Positions 1 to 7,940 of a DNA stretch of 64,000 bases are shown here, one piece after another; position 1 is the first letter of the stretch, and every line of letters starts with the position of its first letter. Where the stretch lies: assembly GCA_934359255.1 (NCBI GenBank), contig CAKRLG010000007.1, forward strand, positions 68,575 to 132,574. The letters are read 5' to 3'. Origin of the DNA: an uncultured Ruminococcus sp. GTDB lineage: Bacteria > Bacillota > Clostridia > Lachnospirales > Lachnospiraceae. Position numbers and translations under genes: made by a program. A model generated the notes under the pieces. That model was given only the letters and a program-made list of their open reading frames with translations. It searched no databases and was not told the DNA's origin.

Positions 1-788
1 ATCAGTTGGAGATTGTACAGCATACCCACGATGGACATGGAAATATTACTCATAAGCTCCGAGGAACCATTGATACAGATTCGAAGCAGTGCCTTTCCGT
101 TCCACTCCGGTCTGCAAAGACGCAGGCGGCTGCTGTTTTTCCGTGCAAAATAGATCAGCGGTACAAGACCACCTACAATCTGTCCCATCGCAGTTGCCAG
201 TGCGGCTCCCTGAATGCCCCAGTGAAATACAGCCATGAATAACGCATCCCCGGTCATATTCAGAACACCGGTAATGATTGTCAAAGCCAGACCAAGTTTT
301 GGTTTTTCAGCTGTGATCACCAGACTGGAAAATGCATACTGCAACATCAGAAACGGCAGCGCAATCAGGATGATTCTTCCGTACTGCACACACAGTTCCA
401 GCATCTCTCCTTCGGCTCCCATCAACTGCACAACATTTCTCAGGAAAATACTGCTGATCACCGCAAGTATGATTCCACTGCCGAAAACCACCGCCACCAG
501 CAGAGAAAATATTTTCTGTGCCTTCTCCTGCTTTCCTTCTCCCATCAGTTTTGCGATCAGCGCACTTCCTCCGGTACCAAACATGAATCCCATGGCTCCT
601 ACAACCATCAGAAACGGCATGATAAAGTTCACTGCTGCAAATGGGGTTTTTCCCACAAAGTTCGATACAAAAAATCCATCCACCACTCCATAGATCGAAG
701 TGAAGATCATCATCAGGATCGATGGTATCGTAAACCGGATCAGTCGTTTATAGTCAAAATGATCCGATAACTGAATCTTATTCTTCAT
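1..788 (-). CDS. MATE family multidrug/Na+ efflux transporter (3' end outside window)
   Basis: Reading the minus strand from an ATG at 788 gives 262 codons running off the left edge. The protein opens MKNKIQLSDHFDYKRLIRFT and continues as a string of hydrophobic helices with the MATE hallmarks: PSILMMIFTSIYGVVDGFF in helix 1, then NFIMPFLMVVGAMGFMFGTG and GGSALIAKLMGEGK. MATE proteins are 12-helix antiporters that expel cationic drugs using Na+ or H+ gradients; about half the usual 440-460 residues are present. The start overlaps the last 11 bases of the upstream marR-type gene, so the two are co-transcribed and probably translationally coupled. This is a common arrangement of a drug-responsive regulator with its exporter. 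The substrate cannot be read from sequence. Confidence 0.9.
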   Translation of the reverse strand, partial: MKNKIQLSDHFDYKRLIRFTIPSILMMIFTSIYGVVDGFFVSNFVGKTPFAAVNFIMPFLMVVGAMGFMFGTGGSALIAKLMGEGKQEKAQKIFSLLVAVVFGSGIILAVISSIFLRNVVQLMGAEGEMLELCVQYGRIILIALPFLMLQYAFSSLVITAEKPKLGLALTIITGVLNMTGDALFMAVFHWGIQGAALATAMGQIVGGLVPLIYFARKNSSRLRLCRPEWNGKALLRICINGSSELMSNISMSIVGMLYNLQL

Positions 789-1245
789 TCTTTCCTTCTC
801 CTTTTCCCGGTATTTTTCCGATCTGGTTTCGTAATGAGGTATTGTATTTTTCCATCATCTTCAGATACTGATCTATTTCCTCTTCCTTCCAGTCATTGAA
901 AAGCTCACACTCCGCTGCAAACAATTTTCCGGCGGTCTGTGCAGCATATGCTTTCCCTTTTTCCGTGAGGCATACAATTTTTGACTTTCCATCATAATTT
1001 TCAAGATATACAATTTCTTCCTTTTCCAGCTTACGGATCGCCGAGTTCACCGTCTGCTTGCTGATTCCCGATGTTTTGTAAATATTGGGCAGCAACCGTC
1101 TGCCATTCTTTGTATATAACATGTAAAGGATCAGCAGCACACTGTCAGAAACGCCGAATTTTACTGCCGCCTGATGATAAATAGCATCTATTTCTTCCGT
1201 CAGGCAGTTGATTCTGTAGATTTTTTCTTCTGCACCTGCTCTCAT
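778..1245 (-). CDS. MarR family transcriptional regulator
   Basis: 155 residues, normal for MarR proteins, which are winged-helix dimers that usually repress an adjacent exporter until a ligand binds. The recognition-helix region is seen at about residues 50-75 (LLPNIYKTSGISKQTVNSAI, then RKLEKEEIVYLE), followed by the beta wing (YDGKSKIVCLTEKG). The start has a good ribosome binding site (AGAGGTGAG). The gene is first in a two-gene unit with the MATE exporter, which it overlaps by 11 bases. A strong promoter with a palindrome at the transcription start lies just upstream, fitting autoregulation. Confidence 0.9.
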   Translation of the reverse strand: MRAGAEEKIYRINCLTEEIDAIYHQAAVKFGVSDSVLLILYMLYTKNGRRLLPNIYKTSGISKQTVNSAIRKLEKEEIVYLENYDGKSKIVCLTEKGKAYAAQTAGKLFAAECELFNDWKEEEIDQYLKMMEKYNTSLRNQIGKIPGKGEGKNEE

Positions 1246-1267
1246 CTTCTCACCTCTTTTCGTATGA

Positions 1268-1312
1268 TTTCGTACGAAAGCTATTATGGTATGAATTCGT
1301 ACTATTTGTCAA
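1268..1312 (-). promoter_or_regulatory. Promoter and likely MarR operator for the marR-MATE unit
   Basis: On the minus strand a -35 TTGACA (1307-1312) and a -10 CATAAT (1283-1288) are 18 bp apart. A perfect 12-bp palindrome, TTTCGTACGAAA (1268-1279), covers the expected transcription start. Half sites TTCGTA and TTCGTAC recur at 1259-1264 and around 1294-1300. Placement at the start site of the regulator's own gene suggests autorepression; the operator assignment is inference. Confidence 0.7.
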
Positions 1313-1360
1313 CGTCAAAATTGGTCCACTCGATCAATTATGGATATGCAATGCAGCAAA
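1310..1360. repeat. Dispersed intergenic element A, copy 1
   Basis: About 51 bp that match 49962-50018 over most of their length. Shared blocks are CAACG, TCAAAATTRGTCCAC and TTATKGATATGCAAYGCA, with small insertions in the middle. Both copies lie directly beyond the terminator of a minus-strand gene. This copy overlaps the -35 box of the marR promoter. No coding potential is evident. Confidence 0.5.
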
Positions 1361-1408
1361 AAAAGCGCCGGATACCTTTCTTTTGCAAAAAGTACCCGAC
1401 GCTTTTTT
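1358..1408 (-). terminator. Rho-independent terminator of the YczE-like gene
   Basis: Imperfect stem with arms around 1360-1375 and 1392-1407 (AAAGCG / CGCTTT core with GTAC pairing inside), with a T run on the minus strand. It starts 9 bases past the stop codon at 1417. Confidence 0.75.
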
Positions 1409-1416
1409 GTCTTCTT

Positions 1417-2052
1417 TTATTTATGAAACAGCTCTCCTGCTGCCATCTTGTCTGTAAAGTGTTCTCTGCAGAACTGAATGAACGGTCCCATGCAGAAGGC
1501 ATACAGTAAAGTTGCCAGTCCCAGGTCACCGCCCAGGGCAAATCCTGCCGCACAGCATACCACATCCGTACCAATTCGTACTGCACGGAACGGAAGTTTT
1601 GTCTTCTCTGTGATCGTCAGCGCCTGTGCATCATACGGAGATACGCCAAGTTCTGAAGAGTAATACAGAGAGGATGAAATAGAAATCAGTATCACAACCA
1701 TCAACAGCAGTATGACACGCACTGCCATCGACGGATGCTCTCCCACCAGCTTTGTCACTGCTTTTGTGGTTGCATCGGTAACAAAGCCGCTGCAGAACAA
1801 ATTGACGATGGTTGCGATTCCCAGAAGTTTTCTGTTAAAGATCAATGCTATCACAAGCAGGACAGCACATACCACAATATATACGGTCTGATACGTTGCG
1901 TGAAATGCATTTGCAAATCCGAAAGTCAGCACACTGAACGGGTCTACCCCCAGTCCCGAAATTTTCTGAAGACCTACGGAAAATGCTGTCAGCGCAATAC
2001 CGATCACCGCCATGGCGATACGGATTCCCAGATTCTTTCCTTTTGTTTCCAT
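1417..2052 (-). CDS. YczE/YitT-like integral membrane protein
   Basis: 211 residues with about five hydrophobic segments. The N-terminal motif GLQKISGLGVDPFSVL and the internal SELGVSPYDAQAL are two related glycine-rich half-repeats typical of YczE/YyaS membrane proteins (DUF6198-like). Their function is not settled. In Bacillus a relative sits near, and affects, peptide antibiotic production, but that does not define a role here. The ATG at 2052 has a strong ribosome binding site (AAGGAGGAAC). The gene is a single unit with its own terminator, divergent from the AraC regulator at 2316. The upstream region carries a TTCGTAC motif like the one in the marR operator. Confidence 0.75.
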   Translation of the reverse strand: METKGKNLGIRIAMAVIGIALTAFSVGLQKISGLGVDPFSVLTFGFANAFHATYQTVYIVVCAVLLVIALIFNRKLLGIATIVNLFCSGFVTDATTKAVTKLVGEHPSMAVRVILLLMVVILISISSSLYYSSELGVSPYDAQALTITEKTKLPFRAVRIGTDVVCCAAGFALGGDLGLATLLYAFCMGPFIQFCREHFTDKMAAGELFHK

Positions 2053-2212
2053 GTTTTCAAGTTCCTCCTTCTCTTCCCCTGTCAGACATCCTGATTTCTC
2101 TGTTATGATTCCTTCCCGCCATAATACTCTCGCATTTTTTGATACCGGATTGTTCCGTACTTCGTACTCTCACACCCTGGTATCATAACAATTTCATCCG
2201 GATGTTCCTTGC

Positions 2213-2241
2213 TTGTAATTTAATCCGATACACAGTATAAT
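2213..2241 (+). promoter_or_regulatory. Promoter of the AraC-type regulator
   Basis: -35 TTGTAA (2213-2218), 17-bp spacer, -10 TATAAT (2236-2241). The start site would be near 2248, leaving a leader of about 68 bases before the ATG at 2316. The 2053-2212 stretch between the divergent genes also holds an inverted pair GTTATGAT/ATCATAAC (about 2102-2109 and 2183-2190). Confidence 0.6.
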
Positions 2242-2315
2242 GGTTGCAAAGGGATTCAACTATCACGATAGCATCCATTTCTATAACAAAATCAACATTT
2301 TTCGAGGTGGCATTT

Positions 2316-3251
2316 ATGCAGAAAAACTTTCCGACCATTTCCACGCAAAAAGATCTGAAAGAGAACCAGTCCCACGGTGACTATTCTTTTCCGGTCGATA
2401 TTCATATGGATTACTTTCCGGTAACTGAGGATGCCCAGCACAATCTCTATGTTCCGCTCCACTGGCACCCGGAGGTGGAACTTCACTATCAGATTCAGGG
2501 CTCCGTACAGATCCGCGTGGAGCTTACCGAATATGTCCTGCATCCGGGAGAAGTTCTCTGGATCAACGCAAAGCAGTTACATAACTGCCGTCCCCTCGGA
2601 ACCGAAACTGCCATCTCCCATACGATTATTTTCCATCCGGCTTTTATCTATGGAAGCGAATCGAGTATTCTTTTTCGAAAATATGTCCACCCGCTCCTTG
2701 GCAATCCCTCATTCCCGGCACTTTTCATCCGTCCGGATGACCCGGAACAGCAGGTACTTCTTGATATTCTGTATAAATGTGGGGTCTTACAGCAGGAGCA
2801 GCCGGATACCTGGGAGTTACAGGTTCTCTCCCATCTGGCAAATGCCTGGGGGCTTCTGTGGAAAATGAGTACACGGCCGGAGCTGGCTGTTGTTCCAAAT
2901 AAAAAAGTATCCAGAGAGCGAAAGACTCTGGATACTCTTCTTGATTATATTCATGCCAATTTTACCGGGAAGATCACATTGAACGATCTCGCACAGGCTG
3001 CTTCTCTGAGTACCGGAGAATGTGGCAGACTTTGTAAACGCCTGCTCCACCAGACACCGATGAATTACCTGATGTCTTACCGGATCGAGCAGAGCATTCC
3101 GCTTCTCGTGAAAACCGAAGCTACGATCACTGAAATCGCCCTGCAGGTCGGATTTTCCGGAGCCAGCTATTACACAGAGATTTTCCACCGGATCATGGGG
3201 ATCACGCCGAGTGAATACCGCAATCTGATCCGCGGGGATATTCCCGATTAG
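2316..3251 (+). CDS. AraC family transcriptional regulator with cupin sensor domain
   Basis: 311 residues. Residues ~40-110 form an AraC-type cupin (HWHPEVELHYQIQG, LHPGEVLWINAKQLHNC), a fold that usually binds a sugar or other small molecule. The last ~100 residues are the double helix-turn-helix: LNDLAQAASLSTGECGRLCK, then ITEIALQVGFSGASYYTEIF followed by a MGITPSEYR ending. The start was placed at 2316 rather than at an earlier in-frame codon (2244) because only 2316 has a ribosome binding site (GAGGTGG, 5 bases upstream). It is a single-gene unit with its own promoter and a strong terminator. No adjacent sugar-utilisation gene reveals its regulon. Confidence 0.88.
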   Translation: MQKNFPTISTQKDLKENQSHGDYSFPVDIHMDYFPVTEDAQHNLYVPLHWHPEVELHYQIQGSVQIRVELTEYVLHPGEVLWINAKQLHNCRPLGTETAISHTIIFHPAFIYGSESSILFRKYVHPLLGNPSFPALFIRPDDPEQQVLLDILYKCGVLQQEQPDTWELQVLSHLANAWGLLWKMSTRPELAVVPNKKVSRERKTLDTLLDYIHANFTGKITLNDLAQAASLSTGECGRLCKRLLHQTPMNYLMSYRIEQSIPLLVKTEATITEIALQVGFSGASYYTEIFHRIMGITPSEYRNLIRGDIPD

Positions 3252-3298
3252 CAGCGGGCATCCCGGTGAGCTATTTCTCTGTAACCCGTATAGTTCAA

Positions 3299-3347
3299 AA
3301 AAAGTCATGGATGTTCCCGTTTTTTAAGGGACATCCATGACTTTTTA
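3299..3347. terminator. Strong bidirectional terminator
   Basis: An 18-bp near-perfect stem: AAAGTCATGGATGTTCCC (3301-3318) pairs with 3328-3345 across a 9-base loop, with A and T tracts on either side. It serves the plus-strand AraC gene and the minus-strand rnhA gene ending at 3362. Confidence 0.9.
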
Positions 3348-3361
3348 TACTTTTCTCTTCT

Positions 3362-3838
3362 TTATGCAATTCCCGGATCCGTCAGCAGATTATCGCCATC
3401 CGCCGCAGATGTTGCCAGGTAATCACACCGTTCGTTCATCTCGTGACCGTCGTGACCCTTCACCCAGATAAATTCTACCTGGTGTGGTTCTTTCGCCTTT
3501 AACAGACGCTTCCACAGATCCACATTTTTTACCGGCTCATTTTTTCCGCGTTTCCAGCCTTTTTTGATCCAACCGTCGATCCAGTGCTGGTTAAAAGCAT
3601 CTACCAGATATTTGGAATCAGAATATAACTGGATCTGGCAGGGGCGGTTCAGGGCTTCGAGACCCACGATTGCCGCCATCAGCTCCATCCGGTTATTTGT
3701 CGTCTTTTTATATCCTGCGGAAAGTTCTTTCTCATGAAGATTTCCATTTCGGTCGGTATAATGCAGGACACAGCCATATCCTCCCGGTCCGTCCGGGTTG
3801 CCTCTGGCTGCGCCGTCGGTATAGATTTTCACTAACAT
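3362..3838 (-). CDS. rnhA: Ribonuclease HI
   Basis: 158 residues, the standard length for RNase HI, which removes RNA from RNA-DNA hybrids in the cytoplasm. The family catalytic acidic residues are visible: the Asp of KIYTDGAARGNP near the start, the Glu of TTNNRMELMAAI, the Asp of LYSDSKYLVDA, and the C-terminal Asp and His region (VKGHDGHEMNERCD). The ATG at 3838 follows an AAGGAGAAG ribosome binding site. Upstream in-frame extension has no such signal and runs back into the mutS-like gene. It follows that gene by 13 bases and is last in the run before the terminator. Confidence 0.95.
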   Translation of the reverse strand: MLVKIYTDGAARGNPDGPGGYGCVLHYTDRNGNLHEKELSAGYKKTTNNRMELMAAIVGLEALNRPCQIQLYSDSKYLVDAFNQHWIDGWIKKGWKRGKNEPVKNVDLWKRLLKAKEPHQVEFIWVKGHDGHEMNERCDYLATSAADGDNLLTDPGIA

Positions 3839-3851
3839 AACACTTCTCCTT

Positions 3852-5543
3852 TTACTTCCACACACCGGTTTCTTCAAACTGTTTCGCGCTCTCCTGTGCC
3901 GCCTCAATAATCTTCGGATCATAACCGATCATGGCAAGCAGACGGATCGCATTTCTCGTCATGGCTCTGCCGGTGCGGAGTTTATAGTCAAATACCACAT
4001 CATTTTCCTGAATCTCTTCCTCAAAGTGATAGTTATCATACTCTTTTTCCAGGACATAGGACAGCTCGATATCGTGGGTTGCCGCCATGGCAAGGACTTT
4101 CGGTTTTGCCAGAGAATGCAGGATCTGTGAGGATGCGGCAATTCGCTCGATGGTGTTTGTTCCGCGAAGGACCTCATCCACGATGCAAAGCACCGGTTCC
4201 GGTTTCTCACACTCTTCCAGAATCCGTTTCAGGGAACGGATCTCTACCATATAGTAGCTCTCGCCGCCTGACAGATTGTCCCGCAATGCCATAGAAGTAA
4301 GCACCTTCATAAAACTTCCACAGTAATGCTTTGCAATACAGGTGTGTACAGTCTGAGCCAGAATCGTATTGATCGCAATGGTTTTTAAAAATGTGGATTT
4401 TCCGGAAGCATTGGACCCGGTGATCAGCACTCCCCGCTGCATCTGTATGCTGTTTGCAACCGGATCGTCGATCAGCGGGTGATACAGTTTCTCCACTTTC
4501 AAAGATGCACCCTCCCGGCCATTCGCTTCCACGAATTCGGGTTGGCTGTAATAAGGCAGACTCTCCCGGAACGAAGCAACCGCGATCAAAGCATCTAACT
4601 CTCCCATCGCCTGATACATATCTTCGATGGTGGATTCATTCCCTTCTACATGTTTCAGCATCGAATAAAACTTGATAAAATCCACCTGAAAAATAATACG
4701 AAGATAAGAGACGATAATCGCTTCCAGACCATCCTGCACTGAATTCGTCGAAGCCACCAGAAAAGCCCCCCGGCGGAAACTTTTCATTTTCTTTCTGCCT
4801 GCCCGGATCCGATCAAGATAGGTCTGAATCTCCGGATTGTCCAGCTTTTCAAACTGATCCGCTGCCCGCAGAAGACGAAGGATACAGACAAAGCAGTTCA
4901 GATACGGTTCAATCTTTTTGGAATCCCGTGTATGAACCACCGCACTGACGCAGAGCATCAGAAGCAACAGAAACATACACGGAATCGGACGGATCAGCGT
5001 AGCGACAATTGCCGCTGCCGAAAGTCCTGCCAGCAGAGGATATTTTCCTCTTTCTCTGCGATCCACGTCTTTCAATGCATCAATATAATCCGCAATGGAC
5101 ATTTTCCAGATCTTTTTGACCTCGTTTACCCGTGTCAGCACCTGAATCCTTTCTTCTTCATGGGTCTGAAAATATGCAATCAGCCGTTCTCTTTCATCCA
5201 GCACGTTTTGATCCATCTGCGGCTGGCGCAATATCTGGTAAAGTACATCCTCGCCACAGGAAGATAGTGTATTATTCATGCGTATAAAAATCTCGTCCAT
5301 CTGCAGATCGTTCCAGGTGATATCATCAATCATAAACTGCTCTCCCTCATTCCGTTTCGCATAATGAGAGATGCTTTCCAGTTCCTCCTGGGTATATTCC
5401 CGATCCGGTACGGTTCCCCACCGCTGTTTCAAATGCCGCAGAAACCATTTGCGCTGCCGGATCTTATCCCAGATGATCATGGCAGCGCACAGGATCAGGA
5501 TGCCCCCTGCCGTGAGCAGGGTTATCATCCATTCACTTTTCAT
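3852..5543 (-). CDS. Membrane-anchored MutS-family ATPase
   Basis: 563 residues. The C-terminal ATPase is plainly MutS: Walker A GSNASGKSTFLKT at ~376-388, then SGGESYYMVEIRSLKRIL and the Walker B region CIVDEVLRGTNTIERIA. The DNA-reading N-terminal mismatch and connector domains of MutS1 are absent. Instead there is one hydrophobic helix at residues 7-25 and a hydrophobic stretch at ~170-203 likely to form two more. Such short, membrane-associated MutS relatives are recurrent in Clostridia and Bacteroidetes and are not known to act in mismatch repair. The gene lies between hemL (16 bases upstream) and rnhA. Role unknown; the family call is secure. Confidence 0.85.
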   Translation of the reverse strand: MKSEWMITLLTAGGILILCAAMIIWDKIRQRKWFLRHLKQRWGTVPDREYTQEELESISHYAKRNEGEQFMIDDITWNDLQMDEIFIRMNNTLSSCGEDVLYQILRQPQMDQNVLDERERLIAYFQTHEEERIQVLTRVNEVKKIWKMSIADYIDALKDVDRRERGKYPLLAGLSAAAIVATLIRPIPCMFLLLLMLCVSAVVHTRDSKKIEPYLNCFVCILRLLRAADQFEKLDNPEIQTYLDRIRAGRKKMKSFRRGAFLVASTNSVQDGLEAIIVSYLRIIFQVDFIKFYSMLKHVEGNESTIEDMYQAMGELDALIAVASFRESLPYYSQPEFVEANGREGASLKVEKLYHPLIDDPVANSIQMQRGVLITGSNASGKSTFLKTIAINTILAQTVHTCIAKHYCGSFMKVLTSMALRDNLSGGESYYMVEIRSLKRILEECEKPEPVLCIVDEVLRGTNTIERIAASSQILHSLAKPKVLAMAATHDIELSYVLEKEYDNYHFEEEIQENDVVFDYKLRTGRAMTRNAIRLLAMIGYDPKIIEAAQESAKQFEETGVWK

Positions 5544-5559
5544 TTATTATCCTCTTTAT

Positions 5560-6840
5560 TTATTCCTCTTTCAGGAATCCCTCAAAGATTTCCAGTGTCT
5601 CTTTGGTTGTCTCTTCGGTGTGGGCATTGGATAAGAACATTGCCTCGAACTGGGACGGTCCCAGATGGATACCATGTTCCAGCATATAATGGAAATAACG
5701 TGAAAACTCCTCGGTGTCAGAAGTTTTTGCGTCTTCATAGTTTTCCACATCCTGATCGGTGAAATAGATACATCCCAGAGATCCGATATGGTTGATTTTC
5801 CATGGTTTTCCGTATTTTTTCACCAGTTCTTTCATACCTTCATACAGCTTTTCACCCATCTTTCTCATATGGGTATAGATTTCCGGATGATCTTTCAGGA
5901 TTTTCAGCTGTGTCAGACCTGCAGCCATAGCTACCGGATTACCGCTCAGGGTTCCTGCCTGATATACATGACCTACCGGTGCGATCACCTCCATGATCTC
6001 CCGTTTTCCGCCAAAGGCACCTACCGGCATACCGGCACCGATGATTTTTCCGTAAGTCACCAGATCCGCCTCAATGCCGAACCACTCCTGCGCACCACCG
6101 AAGGCCAAGCGGAAACCTGTGATTACCTCATCAAAGATCAGAACTGCACCATGTTTCGTACAGAGTTCACGAAGCCCTTTTAAGAAGCCTTCTTTCGGAA
6201 GTACCACACCCATGTTAGCTGCTACCGGTTCCACGATCACGGCTGCGATCTGTCCTTCGTTTTCTTCAAACAGCATCTTAACGCTTTCGAGGTTGTTGTA
6301 TACAGCCGTCAGGGTATCCTGAGTTGCTCCCGCCGGTACACCGGCACTGTCCGGGATTCCTGCCGTCATCACACCGGAGCCTGCTTTTACTAACAGCGCA
6401 TCGGAATGACCATGATAGCATCCGGCGAATTTGACGATTTTATTTCTTCCTGTATAGCCTCTGGCGGCACGGATCGCACTCATCACGGCTTCTGTTCCGG
6501 AATTGACCATACGGATCATCTCGATGGACGGAATATTTTCACAGATAAATTCTGCCATCTCCACCTCGATCTCGGTGGCCGCACCGAAACTCAGACCGCT
6601 CTCTGCTTTCCGGATCACGGCGTTCAGAATTTCCGGATTGTTGTGTCCGAGAATCATCGGTCCCCAGGAACTGATATAATCAATATATTTTTTGCTGTCC
6701 GCATCCACTACATATGGACCTGATGCGCCCTCGATAAATCTTGGGGTCATCCCTACAGAACCATAGGCACGTACCGGGCTGTTGACACCTCCCGGGATAA
6801 CCTTCACTGCTCTTTCAAATAATTCATCTGATCTGCTCAT
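5560..6840 (-). CDS. hemL: Glutamate-1-semialdehyde 2,1-aminomutase
   Basis: 426 residues from the ATG at 6840, which shares its A with the hemB stop (TAATG). An upstream in-frame extension would run 102 bases into hemB and has no start signal. This PLP enzyme converts glutamate-1-semialdehyde into 5-aminolevulinate, the second step of the C5 pathway. The diagnostic N-terminal ERAVKVIPGGVNSPVRAYG is present, as are the PLP lysine region (DLVTYGKIIGAGMPVGAFGG) and VNSGTEAVMSAIRAARGYTG. It is last of the five tetrapyrrole genes but works directly after HemA, so the gene order does not follow the pathway order. Confidence 0.96.
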   Translation of the reverse strand: MSRSDELFERAVKVIPGGVNSPVRAYGSVGMTPRFIEGASGPYVVDADSKKYIDYISSWGPMILGHNNPEILNAVIRKAESGLSFGAATEIEVEMAEFICENIPSIEMIRMVNSGTEAVMSAIRAARGYTGRNKIVKFAGCYHGHSDALLVKAGSGVMTAGIPDSAGVPAGATQDTLTAVYNNLESVKMLFEENEGQIAAVIVEPVAANMGVVLPKEGFLKGLRELCTKHGAVLIFDEVITGFRLAFGGAQEWFGIEADLVTYGKIIGAGMPVGAFGGKREIMEVIAPVGHVYQAGTLSGNPVAMAAGLTQLKILKDHPEIYTHMRKMGEKLYEGMKELVKKYGKPWKINHIGSLGCIYFTDQDVENYEDAKTSDTEEFSRYFHYMLEHGIHLGPSQFEAMFLSNAHTEETTKETLEIFEGFLKEE

Positions 6841-7823
6841 TATCCGATTCTCCCTTCGTCCATACATTTTGCCAGTTCTTTTGCATAATATGTCAGATAA
6901 ATCTGTGCACCGGCACGATAGGTACTCACTGCCATCTCGCACATGATTCTCTCTTCATCGATCCAGCCTTTCTGTGCAGCTGCTTTCACCATCGCGTATT
7001 CTCCGCTGACGCTGTAGGCTGCTACCGGAATGTTGGTCACTTCCTTTACTTTTGTGATCATATCCAGATAGGAAAGTGCCGGTTTTACCATGATGATATC
7101 AGCTCCTTCTTCCACATCGAGAAGCGCTTCTTTCACACCTTCGCGGCTGTTGTGCGGATCCATCTGGTAACTCTTTCTGTCTCCGAATGCCGGAGCGGAA
7201 TCTGCCGCTTCACGGAACGGTCCGTAGAACGCAGATGCGTATTTTACTGCATAGGACATGATCGGGGTCTCTTTGTGACCGTTTTTATCTAACATGTTGC
7301 GGATCGCCAGAACACGACCATCCATCATATCGGAAGGTGCCACCATGTCCGCACCTGCCTGTACATGGGAAAGGGCTGTCTTGGCCAGCAGATCCAGCGT
7401 GCTGTCATTTTCTACTTCATGCCCGCAAAGCATACCGCAGTGACCGTGACTGGTATATTCACACAGACACACATCGGTAATATAATACAGCTCCGGGAAT
7501 TTTTCTTTTCCCACCTGCAGTGCCCGCTGTACGATACCGTCCTGGGCATAGGCCTGGCTTGCGATCTCGTCTTTATGATCCGGGATACCAAAGAGCATCA
7601 CACTTCCCACACCGGCTTTTGCCAGACGCTCCAGTTCATATGGCAGACGGTCCAGTGTATACCGGAACTGTCCCGGCATGGACGGGATCTCATCTTCTCT
7701 TCCGGTGCCTTCCTGTACAAACATCGGATAAATCAGAGAAGACTTGTCCATCCTGGTCTCCCGTACCATCTTTCTGATTGTCTCTCCTCCGCGGAGTCTT
7801 CTCGGTCTCTTTATCATATCCAT
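6840..7823 (-). CDS. hemB: Delta-aminolevulinic acid dehydratase (porphobilinogen synthase)
   Basis: 327 residues, normal length. It condenses two 5-aminolevulinates to porphobilinogen. The zinc-binding cysteines are present in DVCLCEYTSHGHCGM, so this is the zinc-dependent type. The two active-site lysines are in SYAVKYASAFYGPFREA and DIIMVKPALSYLDMI. The start at 7823 (MDMIKRPRRLRGG) is preceded by GAGGAAG; a second ATG two codons on is possible. A gap of 117 bases separates it from cobA-hemD upstream, and no terminator is seen there. One-base stop/start overlap with hemL. Confidence 0.96.
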   Translation of the reverse strand: MDMIKRPRRLRGGETIRKMVRETRMDKSSLIYPMFVQEGTGREDEIPSMPGQFRYTLDRLPYELERLAKAGVGSVMLFGIPDHKDEIASQAYAQDGIVQRALQVGKEKFPELYYITDVCLCEYTSHGHCGMLCGHEVENDSTLDLLAKTALSHVQAGADMVAPSDMMDGRVLAIRNMLDKNGHKETPIMSYAVKYASAFYGPFREAADSAPAFGDRKSYQMDPHNSREGVKEALLDVEEGADIIMVKPALSYLDMITKVKEVTNIPVAAYSVSGEYAMVKAAAQKGWIDEERIMCEMAVSTYRAGAQIYLTYYAKELAKCMDEGRIG

Positions 7824-7940
7824 GACTGTTCTTCCTCTTTTCTTCTGTCACTTTCTGTCTTGGTTTCTTTCTCTCTGTCGTCCGCTGTTTTCTCGCTTTC
7901 CCTACAGATCGAATTTCCTGCAGACATCCTCCTCGCTATA

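Noticed and set aside
235..693. 152-codon plus-strand open frame
   Set aside because: It lies opposite the MATE gene, whose minus-strand translation has clear family motifs; the plus-strand frame has no recognisable protein features.
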